NCBI RefSeq assembly: GCF_000586475.1
Contig: NZ_BAWJ01000002.1
Coordinates: 1 to 64,000 of the forward strand
Source of the DNA: Psychrobacter sp. JCM 18903
GTDB taxonomy: Bacteria; Pseudomonadota; Gammaproteobacteria; Pseudomonadales; Moraxellaceae
Length of the DNA stretch: 64,000 nucleotides
Direction: 5' to 3'
Shown piece after piece: positions 41,203 to 51,282 of this stretch; position 1 is the stretch's first letter; every line of letters begins with the position of its first letter. A program made the translations under genes and the position numbers. Under the pieces are notes generated by a model. That model searched no databases and was not told the origin of the DNA. It was given only the letters and a program-made list of their open reading frames with translations.

Positions 41203-43077
41203 ATGAGTTTATTACCATTAACCTTTATATTCCCGCTCGTTGGCTTTTTGATTTTAGCCTTTATGCGCGACAAGCTAACAGAGCAGGTGGCAGCGATTGT
41301 CGGTGTCGGTAGTATGCTGTTATCAGCACTATGCACGCTAATCGTTAGTTATACTTTTTTAACCAATAATCCAGCAGGAACAGTCATAGAGATTCCGCTT
41401 TGGACATGGTTCCAAGTCGGAGATTTTGCCCCAAGTTTCGGTCTGAGCTTTGATGGTTTGGCACTGACGATGACGGGTGTCATCACTGGAATTGGCTTTT
41501 TAATCCATCTCTTTGCCGCTTGGTATATGAAAGGCGACACTGGCTTTGCCCGCTTCTTTAGCTATATGAATTTGTTCGTCGCCAGCATGTTATTGCTAGT
41601 ATTAGCAGATAACTTGTTCTTGCTTTATCTTGGCTGGGAAGGCGTTGGTATCTGTTCGTACTTACTGATCGGTTTTTATTACCATGACCGCGCCAATGGT
41701 CTTGCAGCGATGAAAGCCTTTACGGTGACGCGCGTGGGTGATGTATTCTTAGCCTTCGGTCTGTTTTTATTATTCCGTGAATTCGGCACGCTTAATATTC
41801 AAGAAATTATTACGCGCGCGCCGGAAGTGTTTGATATCAACAATCCAACGATGATGTTGACAACCATGATGTTGGTTGGCGGCGCGATGGGTAAATCAGC
41901 CCAACTGCCATTACATACATGGCTGGCTGATGCGATGGCAGGTCCGACGCCAGTATCAGCGCTCATTCACGCGGCAACGATGGTAACAGCAGGTGTTTAT
42001 TTAATCGCTCGCTTACATCCATTGTTTGAGCTGACCCCTGGTATTTTATTATATTGGGTCGGCGGCGTAGGGGCGTTGACGTTGGTCGTTGCTGGATTCT
42101 GTGCACTGGCACAAACTGACATCAAACGTATTCTTGCTTACTCAACGATGAGCCAAATTGGCTATATGTTCTTAGCACTCGGCGTTGGCGCGTGGCAAGG
42201 CGCTATCTTCCATTTGATGACCCATGCTTTCTTTAAAGCCCTGTTATTCTTATCATCAGGTGCCGTCATCCTTGCGGTACACCATGAGCAAAACATCTTT
42301 AAGATGGGCGGTCTACGTAAAAAGATACCATTGGTATTTTGGTGCTATATCGTCGGTGGCGGTGCACTTGCGGCAATACCTTGGGTCACGGTCGGCTTTT
42401 ATTCTAAAGAAGCGATTCTTTGGGAGAGTTATGCAACAGGTCACATGGTTTTATTCTATATGGGTGTGTTTGGTGCGTTCTTAACCGCGCTTTATACTTT
42501 CCGTATGATTTGGATTATCTTCTTTGGTGAAGAAAAGACGCACGCGCATAAGTTATCTGGTGTGTCGTATTGGCTGCCACTTAGTGTGTTGCTCGTATTA
42601 TCAACGGCAGTGGGTGCATTTATCACTCCGCCATTACAAGGCGTCTTGCCAGAGAGTGTTGGGCATTTATTGGAAGTCGCTGGTCAAGCGCATGGTAAGC
42701 ATACGGCTGAGTTTATCGCCATGGGTGCGATGCTGGCTGGTCTAATAATAGCGGCGCTATTATATGTGGTGGATAAAGGTCGCATGCTCACCCGTTTTAA
42801 GCGCTCACGTGTTGGTGGGGCGCTATATCACTGGTGTTATCATGGTCTAGGTTTTGATGCGCTATACGATGTAATTTTTGTAAAACCCTTTTTGTTCATC
42901 GGCCGCTTATTTAAAGCCGACCCTATCGATAAAGCGTGGCTACTATTACCTAAGCTGGCATCAGCGGGCAATAGAATGTTGTCTGCGACGCAAACAGGGT
43001 CACTTCGAGGTTACGCTGCAAGCTTTGGCTTGGGCATGGCTGTATTACTAGTGCTGGTAATGATGACGGTGGTATAA
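41203..43077 (+). CDS. nuoL: NADH-quinone oxidoreductase subunit L
   Basis: 624 aa, 14-16 helices; the distal antiporter-like proton channel with the long lateral helix. Key segments: LFLLYLGWEGVGICSYLLIGFY, AQLPLHTWLADAMAGPTPVSAL and TDIKRILAYSTMSQIGYM. Intact across 1.9 kb and only 4 bp after nuoK; stop and nuoM ATG are 1 bp apart. Confidence 0.97.
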   Translation: MSLLPLTFIFPLVGFLILAFMRDKLTEQVAAIVGVGSMLLSALCTLIVSYTFLTNNPAGTVIEIPLWTWFQVGDFAPSFGLSFDGLALTMTGVITGIGFLIHLFAAWYMKGDTGFARFFSYMNLFVASMLLLVLADNLFLLYLGWEGVGICSYLLIGFYYHDRANGLAAMKAFTVTRVGDVFLAFGLFLLFREFGTLNIQEIITRAPEVFDINNPTMMLTTMMLVGGAMGKSAQLPLHTWLADAMAGPTPVSALIHAATMVTAGVYLIARLHPLFELTPGILLYWVGGVGALTLVVAGFCALAQTDIKRILAYSTMSQIGYMFLALGVGAWQGAIFHLMTHAFFKALLFLSSGAVILAVHHEQNIFKMGGLRKKIPLVFWCYIVGGGALAAIPWVTVGFYSKEAILWESYATGHMVLFYMGVFGAFLTALYTFRMIWIIFFGEEKTHAHKLSGVSYWLPLSVLLVLSTAVGAFITPPLQGVLPESVGHLLEVAGQAHGKHTAEFIAMGAMLAGLIIAALLYVVDKGRMLTRFKRSRVGGALYHWCYHGLGFDALYDVIFVKPFLFIGRLFKADPIDKAWLLLPKLASAGNRMLSATQTGSLRGYAASFGLGMAVLLVLVMMTVV

Positions 43078-43078
43078 G

Positions 43079-44703
43079 ATGATTGAGTTACAACAAACGT
43101 GGATGCTACCAGCATTAATTGCAATTCCCTTTATTGCCGGGTTGTTATGTTGGTTGGTCGAGCGCTTTAATAAACGTCTGCCGCGCTGGATTGCCTTAAT
43201 CGGTATGACGTTGACCTTTGCGTTGTCGCTAGTGCTATGGCAATACGGCGATTTTAGCGGTATGAGTAAACAAGTGATTGCGCCAGATGCAAATGTGCCT
43301 TGGGTAGCGGAGTTCAGTGTGCCATGGATACCGAGTTTTGGTATTAGCTTCCATTTAGCGATGGATGGCTTGTCACTGATGATGGTGGCGTTAACAGGAT
43401 TGCTCGGTATTGCTGCTGTGGCTTGTTCGTGGAATGAGATTCAGCGTCGAGTCGGCTTTTTCCATCTCAACCTTTTGTGGAGTTTGGGCGGCGTCATTGG
43501 TGTTTTCTTAGCCATTGATCTGTTCTTGTTCTTCTTCTTTTGGGAGATGATGCTGGTTCCTATCTACTTCTTGATCGCGATTTGGGGTCATGATGTGGTT
43601 GGCAAAACCAAGGAATACGCAGCGACTAAGTTCTTTATTTATACCCAAGCATCTGGGCTTATTATGCTGGTCGGGATCTTGATATTGGTCATTATCAGCT
43701 ACGCTCAAAAAGGGGTGGTGAGCTTTAATTATAATGATTTGCTCGGTACGTCACTTGGCGGCTGGGAATATCCGATCATGCTGTGCTTCTTTATTGGCTT
43801 TGCGGTTAAGTTGCCGATTATTCCGTTCCATGGCTGGTTGCCAGATGCGCATGCACAAGCACCAACGGCAGTTCGGTGGATTTGGCAGGGGTTTTGATTA
43901 AAACCGCAGCTTATGGCTTGATTCGTTTCGTGTTGCCATTATTTCCAGCAGCATCACAAGATTTTGCGCCGATTGCGATGACCTTGGGTACGATTGGTAT
44001 CTTCTATGGTGCATGGCTCGCCTTTATGCAGACCGATATGAAGCGTTTGCTGGCTTATACCAGTATCTCGCATATGGGCTTTGTGGTATTGGCGATTTAT
44101 GCAGGCACTTTATTAAGCTTGCAAGGTCTGATGATTCAGATGCTCGCACATGGCTTAAGCTCAGCAGCGCTATTCATTATGGCAGGGCAGTTATATGAGC
44201 GTCTACATACGCGTGATTTAACCTTGATGGGTGGTATGTGGGGTCAGTTCCGTTACTACGCACCGATACTGATGTTCTTCTGTGCGGCATTGCTCGGTAT
44301 TCCGGGCACAGGTAACTTCATCGGCGAGTTCATGATTTTATTTGGTGCTTTTGCTCAGTATCCAGTATTTGTGGTCTTTGCAACATTCAGTCTGGTACTA
44401 GCAGGGCTATACTCGCTTATTTTGATTCACCGTGCATTATTTGGCAAAAACAACATCGAAGCAGTCGCCATGCAAGAAACCAAAGCACATGGTTTGCCTA
44501 CGCGTCCATTAAAAGATTTGGGCAAGCGTGAGTTGTCATTGTTATTGATGCTCGCTGCAGGTTTGGTATGGCTTGGTCTATATCCACAGCCGTTCCTTGA
44601 TACTTCAAGTCATGCGATGCAGTGGATCAATAATGCTTATATATACAGTCAAGTCACACAAGTAGATGCGTCGCAACTGCTTGATGCAATGGAGGCACGT
44701 TAA
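43079..44703 (+). CDS. nuoM: NADH-quinone oxidoreductase subunit M (frame disrupted)
   Basis: About 542 aa after repair; second antiporter-like proton channel. Segments FFFWEMMLVPIYFLIAIWG and IPFHGWLPDAHAQAPT are typical, then one G is missing at 43871 (GGCAGGTTCGG expected); repaired it reads APTAGSVDLAGVLIKTAAYG, the conserved NuoM core, and runs on through TDMKRLLAYTSISHMGF. Directly followed by nuoN after a 3-bp gap. Confidence 0.94.
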
Positions 44704-44706
44704 GTC

Positions 44707-46184
44707 ATGAATGATATTACGATGAATGATTTGATGGGATTGTTGCCTTATGCGCCAATCATTGCCGTCGTTATTACGGTATTGGTGGTCATGATTGCCA
44801 TCGCAATTAAACGCTCACATATGGTGACTGGTACGATAACGGTCGTCGGCTTAAATATTGGTCTGTTTACGCTCATTGGGCAAATGACAGGTATGGTGAA
44901 TAGCGGTACTCTCGTACCAAACGCTGAGCAGTTATTTGTTATTGATAACTTTGCTCAGTTTAATATGGTGATTATTTTTATCTGTGCCTTGGCTTGTTGT
45001 ACGTTATCTTATGCGTATTTGGCCAACCTCAAAGATAATAAAGAAGAGCTATATTTGCTCATGTTGCTATCGACGATTGGTGCTTTGCTGATGGTCAGTG
45101 CTCAGCATTTAGCGTCATTCTTTATGAGCTTAGAGATGCTGTCTATACCGCTATACGGCATGCTGTCATATACCTATATGCGCAACCGCTCACTAGAGTC
45201 AGGGCTGAAATACTTGGTGCTGTCAGCGACGGCATCGGCGACATTACTCATGGGTATGGCATTTATCTATGCCGAAGTAGGCTCGCTCGCCTTTAAGCCA
45301 ATCAGTATGGTATTGGGTGATGTTTTTGAGTCGCCACTTCTGATACTTGGTGCGGCGATGATGATGTTCGGTATCGCCTTTAAACTGTCGGCGGCTCCTT
45401 TTCACATGTGGACACCAGATGTATACGAAGGCGCTCCAGCACCAATCGCTACCTTTTTAGCATCGGTATCAAAAGTAGCTATGATGGGCTTAGCGGTTCG
45501 TTTCTTAATCGATACGTCTTTATTGGCCTTACCATCGGTGCAAATGCTGTTAATGGTCATGGCAACTTTATCTATCTTAGTCGGTAACTTATTAGCAGTA
45601 CGTCAAACCAGCCTCAAACGCCTATTGAGTTATTCATCCATTGCCCATATGGGTTACGTGTTGATTGTCATCGTCAGTATCGGCGCGGCAGCGGATAGTA
45701 TCTCTAGTATGTATATGGCTGTTTATGCATTAACCTCTATCGGTGCCTTTGGTGTTGTGACCTTGATGTCGAGCCTTATCGTTTATCTGGTGAGGCTGAT
45801 GAGCTGACTCATTATCAAGGGCTGTTTTGGCGTCGTCCAGTACTGACCGCTGTGATGACTATTATGATGTTGTCATTGGCAGGTATTCCGTTGACGGCTG
45901 GTTTTATTACCAAGCTATTTGCGATATTGGCAGCGGTACAAGGAACCAATTGGTTCTTAGCAGCGATGATTATCTTGGGTAGTGCGATCGGCTTATTCTA
46001 TTATCTGCGCGTAATGCTCACCCTCTTTAAACGTCCTAAACAGTTCATTGAGTTTGACGTTTCTAGCCAATGGGCGATGCGTACTGGCGGGATTATGGTT
46101 ATTGCGGTAACTGCGATGATTATCTTCTTTGGTATTTTGCCAAACAGCATGATTGAATGGGCAAGTCTGGCACGTATTTGGTAA
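44707..46184 (+). CDS. nuoN: NADH-quinone oxidoreductase subunit N (frame disrupted)
   Basis: About 492 aa after repair; third antiporter-like channel, last gene of nuo. Segments FFMSLEMLSIPLYGMLSY, AAPFHMWTPDVYEGAPAP and TSLKRLLSYSSIAHMGY are characteristic. At 45774-45775 one C is missing (AGCCCT expected); the repaired frame reads MSSPYRLSGEADELTHYQGLFWRRP and then MLSLAGIPLTAGF to the end. Followed by a strong terminator. Confidence 0.94.
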
Positions 46185-46247
46185 ATAAAAAGGGTAAGTA
46201 GGGGTATGCTGATACCGCTGCTTATCTGTTATTACGGTCAGAAACCC

Positions 46248-46284
46248 AAGATGCGCCAGCTTTATGATAAGCTTGGCGCATCTT
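46248..46284 (+). terminator. nuo operon terminator
   Basis: AAGATGCGCC(A)GCTT pairs with AAGC(T)TGGCGCATCTT around a 6-nt loop, followed by TTTA. Confidence 0.85.
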
Positions 46285-46349
46285 TTATTGTGTGTCGTTC
46301 AAAGTTTTGATAAAAATAATGATTACTAAAAAGTGAGTCGATAATTCTT

Positions 46350-47192
46350 ATGAGTGATAATATTCAGACAGTAACCGTGCTTAGTAAGACCACGTGGACA
46401 CCAAACCTATTTAGCTTCACTGTCAGCCGTCCTGATAGCTTTAAGTTTACTGCGGGTCAATTTGTACGTTTGGGCGTCAATCCCAGTCAATTAAAATATT
46501 ATAAACAGCAGCGTGCAGCAGGTAATGCCGCCGCTAATGAAGAACAGAATGAGAAACTAAACGAAGACATCTTTCGGGCTTATTCCATCGTCTCTTCGCC
46601 GTTTGATGAAGTATTAGAATTTTTCTCTATTGTGATTCCTGATGGTGCATTTACGTCGCAGTTGCAGCATTTAGAAGTGGGCGATGAGCTACTACTCAAT
46701 ACTATGCCGTTTGGTTTTTTGACGTTAGCACGTTATCAAAAGCCTTTACCAAAAGATTTATGGCTGCTCGCGACTGGAACGGGCTTGGCACCATTTTTAT
46801 CAATGTTACAAGATTTGCAGACGTGGGAAGATTACGAGCACATCATATTGGCTTATAGTGCGCGCTCGATAGAAGAGCTTGCCTATATTGACAAGATTGA
46901 AAGCTTGCAAGAAGATTTTGGTTCTCTGGTTGATAATCCTGCAAAATTAATCTTTATTCCCATCGTTACCCGTGAACCTGTCGAAGGCGCCCTGACAGAG
47001 CGTCTGCCCAAGCTGCTGCTGGATGGCACGCTACAAGAGCGCGCAGGGATAGCCTTAGATATTGATAGCACGCACGTCATGTTATGTGGTAATCCAGACA
47101 TGGTGGAAGACACCAAAGAAGCGCTCAAGACCTTAGGTCTGGTGATGAATCGTCGCGGCGAGGGAAATATTGCAGTAGAAAATTACTGGTAG
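46350..47192 (+). CDS. fpr: ferredoxin/flavodoxin-NADP+ reductase
   Basis: 280 aa against about 248 in E. coli Fpr. FAD site RAYSIVSSP, NADP+ site LLATGTGLAPFLSML, and C-terminal aromatic ending VENYW that stacks on the flavin. A hydrophilic insertion of about 25 residues (QQRAAGNAAANEEQNEK) sits between the FAD-domain strand FVRLGV and RAYSI. It transfers electrons between NADPH and ferredoxin or flavodoxin in oxidative-stress and Fe-S metabolism. Single-gene unit with its own terminator. A weak ribosome-binding site (GTGAG) precedes the ATG. Confidence 0.93.
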   Translation: MSDNIQTVTVLSKTTWTPNLFSFTVSRPDSFKFTAGQFVRLGVNPSQLKYYKQQRAAGNAAANEEQNEKLNEDIFRAYSIVSSPFDEVLEFFSIVIPDGAFTSQLQHLEVGDELLLNTMPFGFLTLARYQKPLPKDLWLLATGTGLAPFLSMLQDLQTWEDYEHIILAYSARSIEELAYIDKIESLQEDFGSLVDNPAKLIFIPIVTREPVEGALTERLPKLLLDGTLQERAGIALDIDSTHVMLCGNPDMVEDTKEALKTLGLVMNRRGEGNIAVENYW

Positions 47193-47243
47193 TTGCATGA
47201 TTGATGACGGCACGCTTTAGAAGCCATTGAAAATTTGCTTGAT

Positions 47244-47298
47244 AAAAAAGCGCTGACGCTAAAAGACAAAAATAGTCTCTAAGTGTCAGCGCTTTTTT
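47244..47298. terminator. bidirectional terminator after fpr
   Basis: AAAAAAGCGCTGAC pairs with GTCAGCGCTTTTTT, with a second inner pair AGAC/GTCT. A-rich and T-rich flanks let it act for fpr (+) and the convergent gene (-). Confidence 0.85.
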
Positions 47299-47333
47299 GC
47301 TAACTAAAAAACGTCATTTTTATACTGAGGGAT

Positions 47334-48113
47334 TTATACTTGACTCGGTTCAGTCGCATCATCGATTGGATTAATAGGGCCTTGCATCAGCTCAGGCTCA
47401 TCATCATCGCCGATAATATCTTCGTTACTGCTGGCAGCCAATAAATCACGATAATTGATTTGAGTTTTCAAAATCATTTGCTCTTCTTCAAGTTCGCCAT
47501 AGTTGACTTGAACTTTATGCAAAGTGCTCATGATTTTTTTGTTCTTTTTTAACCAGCGATTGATATCAAGGTAGATAACCTCGTCTTTTGCACGGGCGAT
47601 ATTGATATAAGAGAGAATAAAGCCTAAAGGATCTTTTTTCAGAATAGTGTGATAAAACCAAATAAACAGTTTGATACCTTGGCGCTTAATAAACGACTCA
47701 CAACGTAGATTTAGCACATCAGTATAAGTCTGTTGACCAAAGACAAATCGCTGGACGTTACGGTCAAGCTGTACATGAATCAAACTAAAATTACTCGCCA
47801 CCTCTGCATAAATGCCACCAGCATCGACCGTACAGTATAAGCGGAACCAGTCATCATGCATCTCAACACGTAGCTCTAAGATGGCTTTTACATTATCAGT
47901 GACGAACTTCTGCAGCGCATCATTGACATAAATCTGTGCCACTGGCAGCGACAACTCATCTTCGAATTTATCAGTCGTTCTATGATATATCTGTTTGATT
48001 GATTGGGTAAGGCGCTCCCAACCATCGCTAAATGATTCGTCGAAACGATAGCCCATATTTTCAAAAAATTCATCAAAATTGTCTGAATTATCCCTGTTAT
48101 CAAAATCACTCAA
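47334..48113 (-). CDS. conserved hypothetical protein
   Basis: 259 aa, not recognised. The N-terminal 45 residues are Asp/Phe-rich and acidic (DNRDNSDNFDEFFEN), the middle is a mixed alpha/beta domain with one hydrophobic segment (LFIWFYHTILKKDPLGFILSYI) that may be amphipathic or a buried helix, and the last 45 residues are acidic. No signal peptide. The start is TTG at 48113 with AAGGAT 8 nt upstream; no in-frame ATG is near. It looks like a Moraxellaceae-specific cytoplasmic protein. It could be membrane-associated, but there is no clear multi-pass topology. Confidence 0.65.
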   Translation of the reverse strand: MSDFDNRDNSDNFDEFFENMGYRFDESFSDGWERLTQSIKQIYHRTTDKFEDELSLPVAQIYVNDALQKFVTDNVKAILELRVEMHDDWFRLYCTVDAGGIYAEVASNFSLIHVQLDRNVQRFVFGQQTYTDVLNLRCESFIKRQGIKLFIWFYHTILKKDPLGFILSYINIARAKDEVIYLDINRWLKKNKKIMSTLHKVQVNYGELEEEQMILKTQINYRDLLAASSNEDIIGDDDEPELMQGPINPIDDATEPSQV

Positions 48114-48630
48114 ACTTATTATCCTTATAATTATAGGGGAGGTAGCTGACTCAATGGCATAAAGAGCGACTGATTAAAAAATGACAGACAGACTGTTCTT
48201 TAATGAAAGCTGGCTAGTGGTCATTGTATGCGTTTTTGCTAAATCAGCCCTGTCTATTTACGCCTGTTTAACCCGCCCTAATGACACAAAAATTATAAAA
48301 CAGTATATAACAAATATGATGGCTTCAAAATGGACACATGGGTTTTGTCGCAAATCATTTAATTGGCAATGCTTATATGTTCAAAATGCGGTCTAGCGAT
48401 GACATAACCGTATTGGTGTTATATCATTTTTGCTGGTTACGCTCGTCAATAAATTGACCAAAGGAGATAAGTAATGTGTGAGCGGATTAAAATAAGTCGG
48501 CAACGGTTGTGCTAGCGACAGAATTCTATGTCATGTTATGATAGCGCCAGCATAAATCCTGCCCATTATCATAACGCTTATTACTTGCTGTCTTGTATTT
48601 ATAAGCTCATATTCATAAGCTGAGACCATT
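48114..48630. other. 517-bp gene-free region
   Basis: Between the unknown minus-strand gene and the TonB-like gene. A 71-codon open frame at 48181-48396 has an odd composition, no ribosome-binding site and no recognisable domain, so I do not call it. No repeat or hairpin of note. Confidence 0.5.
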
Positions 48631-49516
48631 GTGGCCTATATCAAAGATTCACAAAGCTATCATTTTTCCGCGCAAGCACCTAAGCGGGATGTTAGTTTAC
48701 CAGTGGCTATCGTTATCGCTGTGGCCGTACACGCCATTATTATTTTTGGTATTGGCTTTTCGATGGGCAAAGATCCTGCAGCAATGATGCAAGATGTGGC
48801 AAAAGCGCTAACCGACAATATGCAGCCAAATGAAGACGCTCACTTTATTGCTAATGCCTCCCAAGAAGGTGGCGGCACAGTGGAGGAGCAATTAAGACAA
48901 GAGAACGACCAAATCAGCATTGTCTGCTGAGCAAATAAGTGAGACGCAAGATGTGATTAGCCTGCAGCGTCAAGTCCGCCAGCAGCATTATCAAGAAAGC
49001 TATCTGCGTACCACCTTAAGCTGGCGTCAAGCGAGCGTGGAGTCTGATAATGATAGCAAGCAAGCACAAGATGATATGATGGCGCAAGAAGAGCGTCTGC
49101 GTAAACAAATTGCTACTTTAGAGACACAGCTGTCTCAACGTCAGCAAGTCTATGCAACCAAATCAAAAGTCGTGACGGTCGATAGCAACTCGACGACGCG
49201 TGGTGCCGCGGCTGATTATATTAATACCTTCCGTGAGCATGTCGAACGCATTGGGAATTTGCATTATCCCATGCAGGCGCGGGCACAAGGTATCACGGGC
49301 GAAGTGCGCCTTATGGTCATCATTAGTAGTGATGGTAATATTAAAGCCATACGTCTGCTTGAAAGCTCCAACTCCACATTACTAGATGAAGCAGCAAAGC
49401 AATCGGTACGCCAAGCAGCGCCCTTTGGTAAATTCACCAAAGATATGGAAGATATCGTTGAGCTACGTTTGATACGTACCTATCGTTACAGCGATAAAGT
49501 GGATGTTACTTATTAG
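48631..49516 (+). CDS. TonB-family energy-transducing protein (frame disrupted)
   Basis: About 295 aa. An N-terminal membrane anchor (about 26-47, VIAVAVHAIIIFGIGF) is followed by a charged, Gln-rich periplasmic region with coiled-coil character (RLRKQIATLETQLSQRQQ) and a C-terminal TonB domain: GITGEVRLMVIISSDGNIKA then LLDEAAKQSVRQAAPFGKF. TonB proteins carry proton-motive-force energy to outer-membrane receptors. The central coiled coil instead of a Pro-rich spacer is unusual for TonB and closer to TolA-like or TonB-C-terminal family proteins. Frame breaks at 48911-48913 where AAA should be AA (restores NDQSALSAEQISE). Start is GTG at 48631. No ExbB/ExbD nearby. Confidence 0.82.
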
Positions 49517-49624
49517 GGTGAATTCAATATATAGATGATAAGCGTTAGCTACGCTGCAAACAGATAAGATACCAATATTTATAACAAACGAATACCACAC
49601 ACCGCTATAAAATAAAGAGTCAGT

Positions 49625-50500
49625 ATGGAATTTTTAGGTTTTACAATAGATGTTGCCAACTTAACCAGTAATGCATTAAGCTTGGTCATTAAAGTTGCGC
49701 TAGCGATATTAATATTCGTCGTAGGTCGCTGGCTTGCCAAAAAGGCAGTCACCGTTGCTCACAAAATGATGTTGCGTAGTCGCTTAGATGATACCGTTGC
49801 GAACTTTTTAGGTCGTCTAATCTACGGAGTGTTACTGGTCGTGGTTGCATTAGCTGCCTTGAGTAAGGTTGGCGTACAGACTACCTCAGTCGTCGCTATA
49901 TTGGGCGGTGCTGCAGTAGCCATTGGTCTGTCACTAAAAGATCAGTTGTCTAACTTTGCCGCTGGCATCATGATTGTGACGTTTCGCCCCTTTGTGCGCG
50001 GCGATTATGTGCAAATCAGCAGCTACACAGGAACCGTAACAGAAATCACTTTGGTCAATACCCACCTGACGACGATAAACAATCACGATATCATTATCCC
50101 AAATAGTGATATTACGACTTCAGCTGTGACGAACTATACGGCGCTACCCAACCGCCGTGTCGATATCACGGTCGGTATTGGCTATGATGCCGATATCAAA
50201 ACTGCCAAAAACGTGATGCTGAATTTGGCAAAAAATAATCCGTTGGCCTTTACTGACCCTGAACCTATCGTACGCGTCACCAATTTGGGTGATAACTCAG
50301 TAGACTTGACGCTCAATATTTGGACAACCAATGCTGACTGGTGGACAATGCAGTGTGATTTGCTGGAGCAATTCAAATACGCCTTAGATGATGAAAAAAT
50401 CGACATTCCATTCCCGCAGCGTAATGTCCATGTTAAAGGACTGGATCAGATGATTAATCAGATGAGTCAAGCACAAAAGCTACCGATGACCAAAGACTAG
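49625..50500 (+). CDS. mscS: small-conductance mechanosensitive channel
   Basis: 291 aa, the MscS size (E. coli 286 aa). Three transmembrane segments (about 18-36, 65-84, and the pore helix TM3) with the Gly/Ala-rich TM3 VAILGGAAVAIGLSLKDQLSNFAAGIMI, then the cytoplasmic beta and alpha/beta domains (FRPFVRGDYVQI, NHDIIIPNSDITTSAVTN). Opens under membrane tension to release solutes on hypo-osmotic shock. Stand-alone, convergent with ybeY (17 bp between stops). Intact. Confidence 0.94.
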   Translation: MEFLGFTIDVANLTSNALSLVIKVALAILIFVVGRWLAKKAVTVAHKMMLRSRLDDTVANFLGRLIYGVLLVVVALAALSKVGVQTTSVVAILGGAAVAIGLSLKDQLSNFAAGIMIVTFRPFVRGDYVQISSYTGTVTEITLVNTHLTTINNHDIIIPNSDITTSAVTNYTALPNRRVDITVGIGYDADIKTAKNVMLNLAKNNPLAFTDPEPIVRVTNLGDNSVDLTLNIWTTNADWWTMQCDLLEQFKYALDDEKIDIPFPQRNVHVKGLDQMINQMSQAQKLPMTKD

Positions 50501-50516
50501 TCGCTAAGAATTCGAA

Positions 50517-51130
50517 CTAAGTATAAGGGTTTGGAAGGCTGAGACCTGCTAAAATCTCAATTTCAAACCGTTCCATCTCATCTTGCTCGGCTTGTCCAAG
50601 CTCATGATCAAAACCCAATAAGTGCAGCACACCATGTATCAGTAAATGGCTAATGTGCTGTGCGGTTGTTTTTTCTTGCTCTGCGGCCTCACGTACTATG
50701 ACGCCATGACAGATGACCAGCTCACCGAGAGGTAGCGTTGGCATCAGCTCAATAATTGCGGCTGGCAGATCACTTGGATAAGATAAAATATTGGTCGCAT
50801 AATCCTTACCGCGAGCTTCCAGATTTAATGCCTGACCCTCAATTTCATCGGTAATGTATATATCTAATACTTTAGATTTCTCTTGCCACAGCTCAGGATC
50901 GATATCTACAAAATAGGGTAGAGTTAGGCCTTCTTTGATACGCTCATCGATATAATCCAACGCTGCCATCATCACAGACTGTAAGTGCTTACGATCATAA
51001 AAAGTGTCTAGTATGTCATCATCAATACTACTGGTGGCACTGATATCAAGTGCTGCCAAACTGGCATCATCGCCAGCACGCTCATTAGCATCATGGTTGT
51101 CAAAGCTGTTGTTACCCTTCTCTTGCTCAT
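50517..51130 (-). CDS. ybeY: endoribonuclease YbeY (start region frame disrupted)
   Basis: About 204 aa. Zinc endoribonuclease for 16S rRNA 3'-end maturation and ribosome quality control. The metal site is HGVLHLLGFDHELGQAE. I start it at ATG 51130 because AAAGGATA lies about 8 nt before; this ATG is out of frame with the rest unless one A is added at 51123-51124 (repaired MSKEKGNNSFDNHDANERAG). Otherwise only a TTG at 51059 is available. The acidic N-terminal ~55 residues are longer than in E. coli (155 aa). Located downstream of a phoH-like gene, as in many bacteria. Confidence 0.9.
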
Positions 51131-51216
51131 GCCATTATCCTTTTACTTTATTGTAAGATGGTGTGCTTTATCATCTGATAGAACTTATGACTAAATCTAA
51201 AAAGCTCTCGTCGTAA

Positions 51217-51247
51217 AAAGCCGGATTACTGACAGTAATCCGGCTTT
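51217..51247 (-). terminator. terminator between the phoH-like gene and ybeY
   Basis: AAAGCCGGATTAC and GTAATCCGGCTTT form a perfect 13-bp stem with a 5-nt loop, followed on the minus strand by TTTTT (from the + strand A-run at 51215). It sits after the phoH-like stop and 86 bp before the ybeY ATG. Confidence 0.85.
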
Positions 51248-51282
51248 GCATTTTTATAACATTAAGTAGCAGGCTAGACCGT

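Noticed and set aside
43876..44703. Split nuoM as two natural subunits
   Set aside because: The break lies within the conserved APTAGSVDLAGVL core and one G restores it; no ribosome-binding site precedes the second part.
48181..48396. 71-codon open frame in the gap before the TonB-like gene
   Set aside because: No ribosome-binding site, no recognisable domain, and composition unlike neighbouring coding sequence.
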